Below, in pieces: positions 53,622 through 62,217 of a DNA stretch of 64,000 nucleotides. The translations under genes and the position numbers were made by a program. Position 1 is the stretch's first letter, and every line of letters begins with the position of its first letter. Under the pieces are notes generated by a model. That model had not been told where the DNA came from. It did no database searches and saw only the letters and a program-made list of their open reading frames with translations. Source of the DNA: DATLMR01 sp964615905. Lineage in GTDB: Bacteria; Acidobacteriota; Blastocatellia; UBA7656. The DNA lies in contig CAZTUB010000007.1 in NCBI GenBank assembly GCA_964615905.1, positions 248,001-312,000 on the forward strand, given 5' to 3'.

Positions 53622-55762
53622 AGATCACAGTCTTTTATGTCGGGTCCAGTCTCCTTGCGCCGCTCAAGAAAGCCGAGGCCGAGATCAACCGGCTTTACGG
53701 TCTGGAACTAAGCCTCGCAACACACAACTGCGGCGCTCCGTTTTCAGAGGACGCATGGGCCCAGGCCGAGCGCGACATAAAAGAATCAGACCTCGCCTTC
53801 ATTATCCACGTCACGGAAGATGCGAACGCCGAGCGCATCAAACAGGCCCTGGATAGAAGACCGGACAATCTGCGCGCGGTCATCGCGTTTAACTGCATGC
53901 CGGCGCTTATGCGCTGCACGAGGATGGGCAAGCTTGAATTCGCAAGCTTGATGAAGCGAGAGCCGGGGGCGAAACGCGACGCCGAAGCGTCGAGCCGCAA
54001 CCTTCTGCATAAGCTCTCGTCGTGGATGCAGGACAGCTTCAAGCGCAACTCTGCCGGAAGTCTTGACGAGCCCGGCGATAATAGACAGAAGACGAACCAC
54101 GGGCAATACATAAAGCTGATAAACCGGCTGCCGCGCGTGTTGAAATTCGTGCCCGCGACCGGGAGGCTTGCGGACATCAAGCATTATCTCAACCTATTTT
54201 GTTACTTTTTGCAGCCCACGCCCGGCAACATTCGCTCGATGTTGCTTTACGCGATAAAACATTATTCGACTGACCGGAAAAGAGCGATTAAGGTTGCCCC
54301 GCTTGAGGCGATGCCCGCCGTGGGCATATATCACCCGGACGCGGCGGGCATATTCGAGACATTCGACTCGTACGCCCGTTGGCACAGGCAAAGCGGGAGG
54401 GCTGATCTGGAGCCGGATTCAACCATAGGGCTTCTTTTGATGCGCCCGCAGATCATAAGCGACGCGAAACAGCATTATGACGGTTTGATTCGCTCGATTG
54501 AACGCGAAGGGCTCGCGGTCATCCCGGCGATCTCGACCTTCATGGATAACCGGGAAGCGTCCGGCGCATTCTTCGTAGCGGAAAGCGGGACGCCGCGCGT
54601 CAGCCAGATCGTCTCGTTGACAGGGTTCAGCTTTGTCGGCGGCCCTGCGATGAATGACAGCCGCGCGGCGGTCGAGTTCTTTAGCAATCTGGGCGTGCCT
54701 TTTCGCTCGATGGTCTCGCTCGACTTTCAAACGATTGATCACTGGCAAACGAGCAAGCTTGGACTCAACCCTATACAAGCGGCGATGCAGGTGGCGATTC
54801 CTGAGATAGACGGAGCCACCGAGCCTTTTATCTTTGGCGGGCTCAGGCAGGGAAGCGAGCAGCCAGAGCCTCTAGAAGACCGTTGCCGAAAGATCGCGCG
54901 CCGCCTCGCCCGCTGGAATCATCTCAGCCGGTCCGAGCGCGCAGATGTGCGGCTGGCGTTTCTAGTGTTCTGTTTCCCGCCCAACAAAGGAAACATCGGC
55001 ACGGCGGCAGACCTCGATGTCTTCCCAAGCCTCCTGGAGATTCTTCGCCAGCTTGAAAGCGAAGGGTACAAGGTAGCAGTCCCCGAAAGCGCCGACGATT
55101 TGCGCGAGATGCTGTTGGGCGGGAACTCCGACGAGTCAGGCTCTATCGCAAATGTCGCATACAGGTTGAGCGTCGATCAGTACCGCGCGCTTTGCCCCTA
55201 CGTCGCCGAGATCGAGCGCGAGTGGGGTCGCGCCCCTGGCCTTATTAATTCTGACGGCACCGAGATTCTGATACACGGCATCGAGCTTGGAAACGTCTTT
55301 GTCGGGGTGCAGCCGACTTTCGGATACGAAGGCGATCCGATGCGAATGCTGGCCGCGGAGAGCGGCGCGCCGCATCACGGGTTTATTGGGCTATACACAT
55401 ACATCGAGAAGATCTTTAGCGCGGACGCGGTCATCCACGTCGGCACGCACGGGTCGCTTGAGTTCATGCCGGGCAAGCAGGTCGGCCTGTCATCACGCTG
55501 CTGGCCGGATAGGCTGATCGGGGAGCTGCCGAATATCTATATCTACAGCGTAAACAATCCCTCGGAAGGAACTATTGCGCGGCGCAGGTCTTATGCCGAG
55601 CTTGTGTCGTACCTGACCCCTCCGATTCAAAATGCGGGGCTCTATAAAGAGCTCGCGGTGATGAAGGAGCTTTTAAGCGCCTATCGCCAGGCTGCGGGCC
55701 AGAGTGAGCGCCAGAGGTTATACGAGGCGATTGAAGAGAAGGCGCGCGCGTTGAATCTTTGA
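53618..55762 (+). CDS. bchH: Magnesium chelatase subunit H, N-terminal half as a separate protein
   Basis: A 714-aa protein matching the N-terminal part of BchH. It begins with a DUF3479-like domain (residues ~1-150) and shows LINRLPRVLKFVPATG, GIYHPDAAG, THGSLEFMPGKQVGL and NNPSEGTIARRRSYA typical of BchH. It ends where the linker to the C-terminal half would start (EEKARALNL). The ATG overlaps the stop of the C-terminal-half gene (ATGA), so equimolar synthesis is likely and the two probably assemble into one chelatase. BchH-type features, not CobN, are clear from the DUF3479-like region and B12-independent context. Confidence 0.9.
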   Translation: MKITVFYVGSSLLAPLKKAEAEINRLYGLELSLATHNCGAPFSEDAWAQAERDIKESDLAFIIHVTEDANAERIKQALDRRPDNLRAVIAFNCMPALMRCTRMGKLEFASLMKREPGAKRDAEASSRNLLHKLSSWMQDSFKRNSAGSLDEPGDNRQKTNHGQYIKLINRLPRVLKFVPATGRLADIKHYLNLFCYFLQPTPGNIRSMLLYAIKHYSTDRKRAIKVAPLEAMPAVGIYHPDAAGIFETFDSYARWHRQSGRADLEPDSTIGLLLMRPQIISDAKQHYDGLIRSIEREGLAVIPAISTFMDNREASGAFFVAESGTPRVSQIVSLTGFSFVGGPAMNDSRAAVEFFSNLGVPFRSMVSLDFQTIDHWQTSKLGLNPIQAAMQVAIPEIDGATEPFIFGGLRQGSEQPEPLEDRCRKIARRLARWNHLSRSERADVRLAFLVFCFPPNKGNIGTAADLDVFPSLLEILRQLESEGYKVAVPESADDLREMLLGGNSDESGSIANVAYRLSVDQYRALCPYVAEIEREWGRAPGLINSDGTEILIHGIELGNVFVGVQPTFGYEGDPMRMLAAESGAPHHGFIGLYTYIEKIFSADAVIHVGTHGSLEFMPGKQVGLSSRCWPDRLIGELPNIYIYSVNNPSEGTIARRRSYAELVSYLTPPIQNAGLYKELAVMKELLSAYRQAAGQSERQRLYEAIEEKARALNL

Positions 55763-55950
55763 TGAAAAGCCTGGGCGATATTCTTATAACCATACTGGTG
55801 ATCGGCGCTGTCTTGATCGTGCCTTTCATCTTGACAAATATTTTTACTCGCGCAATGTATAACAGGTGCACACGGTGCGGCGCGTTAAACGCAAAGCGCC
55901 GATCCAGCTGCAGGCTTTGTGAAGAGGACATAGCGCCGAGAGTCGAGTGA
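55762..55950 (+). CDS. Small membrane zinc-ribbon protein linked to bchH
   Basis: A 62-aa protein with one N-terminal transmembrane helix (ILITILVIGAVLIVPFIL) and a C-terminal four-cysteine zinc ribbon (CTRC...CRLC). Its ATG shares one base with the stop of the bchH N-half gene (TGATG), so it is almost certainly translated with the chelatase. I do not recognise it. It might recruit BchH to the membrane, but that is inference. Confidence 0.7.
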   Translation: MKSLGDILITILVIGAVLIVPFILTNIFTRAMYNRCTRCGALNAKRRSSCRLCEEDIAPRVE

Positions 55951-56073
55951 AGGGCAATCGCACAACCGGCTGTTGAAAGCGTGCATCCCGGCTCAGGCAT
56001 CAGTCCTCGGTCCTGATCGCTTACAAAAGGTTTCCCCACTAGAACCAAATCTCCAATCCGTCAGGAGGCACTC

Positions 56074-57618
56074 ATGCTTTTTAAGACGCTGAGCGCGGCT
56101 GTCTACGGGATAGACGCGCACGTGATCGAGGTCGAGATAGACTTAACGCCGAAGTCAGGCGACGGGATGGCCTCTTCGTTCACCATGGTGGGGCTCCCCG
56201 ACGCGGCTGTGCGTGAGAGCCGCGAGCGGATTCGCGCATCGATAAACAACTGCGGCTTCTTCTTTCCCGTACATCGCGTGACGGTTAACCTCGCACCCGC
56301 CGATGTCAAGAAGGAAGGTTCAAGCTTTGACCTCCCCATTGCCGTAGGCATACTCGGCGCGAACGGGGACCTCAGGCGAGAAGAGCTGAACGACGCGATG
56401 ATCGTCGGTGAGCTGTCGCTCGACGGTCGCGTGCGGCCTGTGAAAGGGGCGTTGCCCATCGCGGTGGCAGCAAGGGAGGGCGGTGTAAAGCGGCTGATCG
56501 TGCCGGAAGAGAACGCGGGCGAGGCCGCCGTCGTAAGCGGGTTGATGGTCTACCCAGTGACATCATTAAAGGCGGTTGTGGAGTTGATAAACAGCCAGAA
56601 CCCGCCGTCTCCGCTGAGGATAGACACCGACTCGCTGCTCGGCAACCTGAGCCATTACCCGGTAGATTTCCACGAGGTGCGAGGGCAGTTACACGCAAAG
56701 CGCGCGTTGGAAGTAGCGACAAGCGGAGGCCACAACATCCTCGCGATTGGCCCGCCCGGATCGGGAAAGACGATGCTGGCCAGGAGGCTGCCTACGATCC
56801 TACCGCCTCTCGAATTCGAGGAGGCCATCGAGTGCACAAAGATTCACTCGGTCGCGGGGCTGACTGAAAAACGTGGGCTTGTCTCTACGCGCCCGTTTCG
56901 CTCGCCACACCACACCATCTCAGATGCGGGGCTAATCGGCGGCGGCAGCGTCCCAAGGCCCGGCGAGGTGTCGCTTGCTCACAACGGAGTGCTGTTTCTT
57001 GACGAGCTACCTGAGTTCGAGCGCAACGTGCTTGAGGTCTTGCGCCAGCCGCTCGAAGACGGGTCTGTGACGATAAGCCGCGCTTCGATGTCGCTTACAT
57101 TTCCGTCGAGATTCATGCTAGCGGCAGCTATGAATCCATGCCCCTGCGGCCATTTCAATGACCCTACCCGCGAGTGCAAGTGCTCGCCCATGCAGATTCA
57201 GCGATACGTGTCGAAAATCTCAGGCCCGCTGCTTGACCGCATAGACATTCACATAGACGTGCCAGCGGTGAAGTTCAAAGAGTTATCGAACGAAACGGCT
57301 GTTGAGTCTTCTGCCGAGATTCGCGAGCGGGTGGTTCGAGCGCGACAGATACAGAGAGAGAGGTTTAAAGGCGAAATGCTTTATTGCAACGCTCAGATGA
57401 TGCCTCGTCTAATCAGGAAGCATTGCGTGATAGACTCTTCGTCCAAGTCGCTTTTGGAGACGGCCATAAACAGGCTTGGGCTTTCAGCCAGGGCTTACGA
57501 CAGGATTCTGAAAGTCAGTCGAACGCTTGCGGACCTCGAAGGCTCGGACTCTGTAAAGCAGTCGCACCTGAGCGAAGCAATTCAATACCGGACCCTGGAC
57601 AGGAATTTCTGGGTCTGA
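56074..57618 (+). CDS. yifB: YifB/ComM-type AAA+ ATPase (Mg chelatase-like)
   Basis: A 514-aa protein with an N-terminal Lon-like domain, the Mg-chelatase-like AAA+ core with Walker A GPPGSGKTM, and LFLDELPEF as Walker B. A MCM-like C-terminal segment contains NPCPCGHFND and a final helical domain. ComM-type proteins are helicases that promote branch migration during natural transformation. CAGGAGG precedes the ATG. With dprA downstream, this fits DNA uptake rather than chlorophyll synthesis, despite the BchI-like name. Confidence 0.92.
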   Translation: MLFKTLSAAVYGIDAHVIEVEIDLTPKSGDGMASSFTMVGLPDAAVRESRERIRASINNCGFFFPVHRVTVNLAPADVKKEGSSFDLPIAVGILGANGDLRREELNDAMIVGELSLDGRVRPVKGALPIAVAAREGGVKRLIVPEENAGEAAVVSGLMVYPVTSLKAVVELINSQNPPSPLRIDTDSLLGNLSHYPVDFHEVRGQLHAKRALEVATSGGHNILAIGPPGSGKTMLARRLPTILPPLEFEEAIECTKIHSVAGLTEKRGLVSTRPFRSPHHTISDAGLIGGGSVPRPGEVSLAHNGVLFLDELPEFERNVLEVLRQPLEDGSVTISRASMSLTFPSRFMLAAAMNPCPCGHFNDPTRECKCSPMQIQRYVSKISGPLLDRIDIHIDVPAVKFKELSNETAVESSAEIRERVVRARQIQRERFKGEMLYCNAQMMPRLIRKHCVIDSSSKSLLETAINRLGLSARAYDRILKVSRTLADLEGSDSVKQSHLSEAIQYRTLDRNFWV

Positions 57619-57648
57619 GTTTGCGGGACTAGGCGAGGACGCTTGCAG

Positions 57649-57897
57649 CTAGTCTTCAACCCAGTGGCGCGCAGGGAGCGAGAGCACCGGGTAGCGGTTA
57701 CGGAGTCGTTCGACCTCGCTCGCGTAATCGCTCTTTGCGATCAGCCCTGCGCGGAATCTGTCGCGGAGCGAGCGAATCTCAATCAGATAAAGGTCGTTTA
57801 CAAATTCGCGGACAAGCTCAACGGGCGTTTCGGCTGTAGGTCTTACGCCGTGCCGCGCAAGCTCTGCAAGAACTGACTGCCTGTATTTGATCGCCAC
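57649..57897 (-). CDS. Unknown 82-aa protein
   Basis: A helical, charged protein (contains ELVREFVNDLYLIEIRSLRDRF) from a GTG start, 14 bp after the other 82-aa gene. No transmembrane segment or signal is present. I do not recognise it. The pairing of two equally small genes with short spacing resembles a toxin-antitoxin layout, but neither matches a known toxin fold I can name. Confidence 0.6.
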   Translation of the reverse strand: MAIKYRQSVLAELARHGVRPTAETPVELVREFVNDLYLIEIRSLRDRFRAGLIAKSDYASEVERLRNRYPVLSLPARHWVED

Positions 57898-57911
57898 CGT
57901 AGCGTCTCAGC

Positions 57912-58160
57912 CTAGCCTATAGGCATGAGCGGAAGCTGCTTTAGCGACTCTTTGATCGCATTGTCGGCTCTTGTCGACGGGTCCGCCTCAAGGTCGTGGG
58001 CCAGTAGCGAGATGGTAGTCTTGCGCAGCCCCTTGATGACCGTTACGAAAAGGCGACCGCTCGCCTCGTCATACATTGTGCCTGAGACAATCGTATCGGG
58101 GTCGATCTTTCTGATCTTGGATTCAACTTGTCGGCCCAGCTTCTTTCCGTTCGCAGCCAT
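57912..58160 (-). CDS. Unknown 82-aa protein
   Basis: A small protein starting MAANGKKLGRQ with GGAGGAAAG just upstream. It is predicted to have a short basic N-terminus and a beta-rich centre (GTMYDEASGRLFVTVIKG), then a helix. It is the first gene of a two-gene unit with the 82-aa gene downstream. Unrecognised. Confidence 0.6.
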   Translation of the reverse strand: MAANGKKLGRQVESKIRKIDPDTIVSGTMYDEASGRLFVTVIKGLRKTTISLLAHDLEADPSTRADNAIKESLKQLPLMPIG

Positions 58161-58311
58161 CTTTCCTCCACCAGTAGGTTTTAAGAGAGAGTAATCGTTC
58201 CTGGATGGCCGCACAAGGGTTGACTGGAAATGTTGATAGGATACAATCGCTTCCCCAGGTCCCAAACCACCTGCCCGCTCTCCGGCAGAACCGACTTAAC
58301 TCAGAGGACAA

Positions 58312-59448
58312 ATGGAAAAGACCGCCATTGACTCGAAGATTGATTGGGTCGCGCTCAGTCTTGTAACAGGCATAGGGTCGCGCACCGCAGGCTTGTTGAT
58401 CGACCGGTTCGGATCGCCAAAGGGCTGTTTCGACGCCAGCCCGCACGCTCTCGAAGCCGCCGGGTTGAAGCGCGACGCTATTGCTGCCATCAAGAGTGCC
58501 GAGCCGCGCGAGCGCGCTTCGCGTGAGGTAGAGCAACTCGGAAAGCTCGGCGCAGAAGTCATCACACTTGCCGAGAGTCGATACCCGTGGCTGCTCCGCG
58601 AGACATACGACCCGCCCGTTGTCATCTACTGCCTCGGTGAGATTGAGAGCGCGTTTGCGCGGCCCGCCATAGCGATAGTGGGGTCGCGCCATTGCTCGAC
58701 CTATGGCCGCAACGTATCCGAGATGCTCGCGCGCGACCTGGCAGAAAGAGGGATCACAATTATTTCAGGACTGGCGCGAGGAATTGACACGGCCGCGCAC
58801 GCGGGCGCGCTTTCGAGCCGGGGGGCGACAATAGCTGTGATGGGGACTGGCCTCGACTCAATCTATCCGAAAGAGAACCGCAAACTCGCCGAACGTATCG
58901 TCAGACAGGGCGTTCTGCTGACGGAGTTCCCGCTCTCGACTCCGCCGCTCAAGCAGAATTTCCCATTTCGCAACCGTGTAATCAGCGGGCTAGCTCTCGG
59001 CGTGCTGGTCGTCGAAGGCGCGGAGCGCAGCGGCTCGCTCATAACAGCGCGCATGGCCTACGAGCAGGGGCGCGATGTCTTCGCGGTCCCTGGCAACATC
59101 ACTTCATCAAAGAGCTTTGGGCCGAACTATCTTATAAAAGACGGCGCAAAACTCGTACAGACCTGGCGCGACGTAGTCGACGAGCTTCCGTCGGACCTGA
59201 AGACGGCCCTGCTGGCTTCTGAAAAAGCGACGCCTGGCCAAGGGCAAATGGCTTTTGATGAAGTCGCTCTATCCGATGTCGAACGCCGTGTGCTTGCCAT
59301 CTTGAAGCCGGATGAGCCTGTCCACATTGACCATTTGATCGCCGGTGCGAGCCTCCCGCAGGGCGATCTGATGGCGGCTTTGTTGAGTCTTGAGATGCAG
59401 GATAGAGTGAGGCAGCTTCCCGGTAAGAGCTTCGTGCGCCGCCTGTGA
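58312..59448 (+). CDS. dprA: DNA-processing protein DprA
   Basis: A 378-aa protein that loads RecA on incoming single-stranded DNA in transformation. It has an N-terminal helix-hairpin-helix-like region (~1-60), the Rossmann-like core with GSRHCSTYGR and SGLARGIDTAAHAGAL, and a C-terminal winged-helix-like DML1 domain after residue ~300. AGAGGA lies three bases before the ATG. It forms part of a competence and recombination group with yifB. Confidence 0.95.
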   Translation: MEKTAIDSKIDWVALSLVTGIGSRTAGLLIDRFGSPKGCFDASPHALEAAGLKRDAIAAIKSAEPRERASREVEQLGKLGAEVITLAESRYPWLLRETYDPPVVIYCLGEIESAFARPAIAIVGSRHCSTYGRNVSEMLARDLAERGITIISGLARGIDTAAHAGALSSRGATIAVMGTGLDSIYPKENRKLAERIVRQGVLLTEFPLSTPPLKQNFPFRNRVISGLALGVLVVEGAERSGSLITARMAYEQGRDVFAVPGNITSSKSFGPNYLIKDGAKLVQTWRDVVDELPSDLKTALLASEKATPGQGQMAFDEVALSDVERRVLAILKPDEPVHIDHLIAGASLPQGDLMAALLSLEMQDRVRQLPGKSFVRRL

Positions 59449-59465
59449 GCGAAAAGTGGCGTTGC

Positions 59466-59494
59466 TTGACACCGCAGTCCTGCAACGCTAGAGT
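59466..59494 (+). promoter_or_regulatory. Promoter of topA
   Basis: TTGACA (59466-59471) and TAGAGT (59489-59494) with a 17-bp spacer, about 72 bp before the topA ATG. No operator seen. Confidence 0.7.
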
Positions 59495-59565
59495 GAATGT
59501 TTTCAGGTGAGAGTTCGAAAGCTGACCGGGACTATAGGTCCAATTTATACAGGCATTTCGCAATT

Positions 59566-62058
59566 ATGGCAAAATCACTCGTAGTCGTTGAATCGCCGTC
59601 AAAGGCGAAGACAATCAATAAATATTTAGGCTCTGAGTATCAAGTCCTGGCTTCGGTCGGCCATATCAAAGACCTGCCGAAAAAAGGGATAGGCATCGAT
59701 TTCGACAACGAATTCGAGCCTACTTACGAAGTGATACCAGGCAAAGAGAAGGTCATTAAGCAGCTCAAGGCCGCCGCGAAGGAGGCCGATACCATCTACG
59801 TCGCGACAGACCCTGATCGCGAGGGTGAGGCGATTGGCTGGCACATCAAAGAAGAGCTTGAGGGGCGGGGCAAGAACCGCAAGCCCGTCCGTCGCGTCAT
59901 GTTTAACGAGATCACGAAATCGGCCATACAGGAGTCCTTCAAGCACCCGACAGAGATCGACCAGAACCTCGTCGATGCGCAGCAGGCGCGTCGCTTGCTC
60001 GACCGGATAGTCGGCTATCAGGTTAGCCCGCTTTTGTGGGACAAGGTACGAAGGGGGCTTTCGGCGGGCCGTGTCCAGTCGGTTGCGCTCCGGCTTGTCG
60101 TCGAGCGCGAGCGCGAGATTCTCGCTTTCGTGCCGACAGAGTATTGGACGATAACGGCGAATCTATCTTCCCACCTGCCGCCCGCCTTCGACGCGCGGCT
60201 ACTGCGGGTTGACGACAAGACGGTCAAGACTTCCGACTTCGGCGAAGATGTTAAGAAGACCGAAGTACACATCAAGGAAGAAAAGCATGCCAAACAGATA
60301 GTCGCCGACCTGAAAAAGCAGAGCTTCGTCGTCTCTTCCGTCACGACGAAAGAGAAGAAGCGCAATCCCGTGCCGCCGTTCATCACCTCCAAGTTACAGC
60401 AAGAGGCCGCCCGCAAGCTGCGCTTCAACGTGAAGAAGACTATGCAGCTTGCCCAAAGGCTTTACGAAGGCGTAGAGATCGGTAGCGAAGGGCTTGTCGG
60501 CCTTATCAGCTACATGCGAACCGATTCGACTCGCGTCGCCGACACGGCTCTCGCGGAGGTGCGCGATATGATCGGCTCCCAGTTCGGGCCGGACTACCTG
60601 CCCGAAAAGGCTGTGCATTACCGCTCGAAGAAAGACGCCCAGGATGCGCACGAAGCGATCCGTCCGACCTCTGCGATGCGAACACCTGATTCGGTTGCGC
60701 GCTATCTCGGAAAAGACGAGCTTGCGCTCTACAAGCTCATCTGGCAGCGGTTCGTTGCGTCTCAGATGATGCCCGCGCTTTTCGACCAGACCACGATAGA
60801 CATAAAGGCGGGCGAGCGGTACCTGTTCCGCGCTACCGGGTCCGTCTTGAAGTTCAACGGCTTTCTCGCCGTCTACGAAGAAGGCAAGGACGAGAAGGAC
60901 GAGGAAGACGAGGAGCAGGCGCTGACGCTGCCTCGTGTCGAGCAAGGCGAGCAGCTCAAGCTCAACAAGCTGAAGCCCGACCAGCACTTCACGGAACCGC
61001 CGCCTCGCTTCACAGAGGCCACGCTGGTGAAGGCGCTTGAAGAGAAGGGCATCGGTCGGCCTTCGACTTACGCATCTATCATGACGGTCATACTTGACCG
61101 CGAATACGTTGCCCGCAAGGATGGACGGTTCATGCCTACAGAGCTTGGCATGATCGTCAACGATCTTCTGGTCGAAAGCTTTCACGATCTTTTCAACATC
61201 CAGTACACGGCCCGAATGGAAGAAGAGCTGGACGAGATCGAAGAAGGCAAGATGAAATGGACAGACGCGCTCGCGGAGTTTTACGGCAAGTTTACAAAAG
61301 ACCTTGAGAGCGCGAAGGCGCACATGCGCGACGTAAAGCGGCAGGAGATCATCACCGACGAGAAATGCGAGAATTGCGGCTCGCCGATGGCGATCAAGTT
61401 CGGGCGCTACGGCCAGTTCCTCGCCTGCACGAATTATCCTGATTGCAAGACCACGCGCGATATAGCCAAGGTGCACGATGAAGCGGGCGAAGAAGCGCAC
61501 GCCGAAGCGGCAGAGGAGCTTTGCGAAACCTGCGGTCGCCCGATGGCGATGAAGCGCGGGAGGTTCGGCCAGTTCCTCGCCTGCACGGGCTACCCTGAAT
61601 GCAAGACCACACGCAAGATTCAGAAGGGAGGCAAGATCGCCGCCGCCGATGTTGCGCTCGAAGAGTTATGCCCGAACTGCTCTAAGCACCTCGTTATCAA
61701 GCAGGGCAGGTTCGGCCCGTTCACGGCCTGCTCGAATTACCCGGAGTGCAAGTACATAAAGCAGGAGACCACAGGCGTAACTTGCCCCGAAGACGGCGGC
61801 GAGATCGTCGTCAAGAAGGGAAAACGCAACCGCGTCTTTTACGGCTGCTCGAACTATCCGAAGTGCAACTTTGCCGTGTGGGATAAGCCTGTGCCGAAGC
61901 CCTGCCCGGAGTGTGGCGCGCGCTTTCTTGTGGAGAAGGCGACCAAAGACGGCGACCGATTCCTGGCCTGCCGCACCGAAGGGTGCAAACACAAAGAGCC
62001 GCTGCCCGATAGAGGCGATACGGGGAAGGGCGGCGATGTGTCGCGCCTTACCGCGTGA
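59566..62058 (+). CDS. topA: DNA topoisomerase I
   Basis: About 830 aa, type IA topoisomerase that relaxes negative supercoils. The TOPRIM domain starts with VVVESPSKAKTINKYLG, the active Tyr is in GLISYMRTDSTRV, and DPDREGEAIGWHI carries the metal Asp residues. The C-terminus has five zinc ribbons (e.g. CENCGSPMAIKFGRYGQFLAC). E. coli TopA has three such ribbons, so the five here are a long C-terminal tail. I start at 59566 (MAKSLVV) because the 23 codons before it are not conserved. Confidence 0.95.
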   Translation: MAKSLVVVESPSKAKTINKYLGSEYQVLASVGHIKDLPKKGIGIDFDNEFEPTYEVIPGKEKVIKQLKAAAKEADTIYVATDPDREGEAIGWHIKEELEGRGKNRKPVRRVMFNEITKSAIQESFKHPTEIDQNLVDAQQARRLLDRIVGYQVSPLLWDKVRRGLSAGRVQSVALRLVVEREREILAFVPTEYWTITANLSSHLPPAFDARLLRVDDKTVKTSDFGEDVKKTEVHIKEEKHAKQIVADLKKQSFVVSSVTTKEKKRNPVPPFITSKLQQEAARKLRFNVKKTMQLAQRLYEGVEIGSEGLVGLISYMRTDSTRVADTALAEVRDMIGSQFGPDYLPEKAVHYRSKKDAQDAHEAIRPTSAMRTPDSVARYLGKDELALYKLIWQRFVASQMMPALFDQTTIDIKAGERYLFRATGSVLKFNGFLAVYEEGKDEKDEEDEEQALTLPRVEQGEQLKLNKLKPDQHFTEPPPRFTEATLVKALEEKGIGRPSTYASIMTVILDREYVARKDGRFMPTELGMIVNDLLVESFHDLFNIQYTARMEEELDEIEEGKMKWTDALAEFYGKFTKDLESAKAHMRDVKRQEIITDEKCENCGSPMAIKFGRYGQFLACTNYPDCKTTRDIAKVHDEAGEEAHAEAAEELCETCGRPMAMKRGRFGQFLACTGYPECKTTRKIQKGGKIAAADVALEELCPNCSKHLVIKQGRFGPFTACSNYPECKYIKQETTGVTCPEDGGEIVVKKGKRNRVFYGCSNYPKCNFAVWDKPVPKPCPECGARFLVEKATKDGDRFLACRTEGCKHKEPLPDRGDTGKGGDVSRLTA

Positions 62059-62084
62059 CGGGTCTCGGTTTAATTCGACAGGCG

Positions 62085-62119
62085 AGAGCGGCGCGTCCGG
62101 TCGGGCGTGCCGCTCTTTT
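62085..62119 (+). terminator. Intrinsic terminator of topA
   Basis: AGAGCGGC (62085-62092) and GCCGCTCT (62109-62116) form an 8-bp stem, then a short run of T (TTTT). It separates topA from the AI-2E transporter gene. Confidence 0.7.
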
Positions 62120-62217
62120 CGTTTGCCGCCAACTTTTGATATACAAACCCGCGCGGTTTTGTTATACAAATCGGGCGAGATAAGGCTCGGTCCATGGCTC
62201 GGCTCATTTGACCCCGT

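Noticed and set aside
51870..55762. Two CobN-type cobaltochelatase fragments
   Set aside because: The N-terminal half has a BchH-type DUF3479-like domain, and the operon partners are BchI and BchD; no cobalamin genes are present.
51870..55762. A single bchH broken by a frameshift or sequencing error
   Set aside because: The halves are in reversed order with a proper ATGA overlap, which a frameshift cannot produce.
56074..57618. A fourth subunit of the magnesium chelatase
   Set aside because: The sequence is YifB/ComM type with a Lon-like N-terminus and has its own ribosome site after a 120-bp gap; it fits transformation with dprA.
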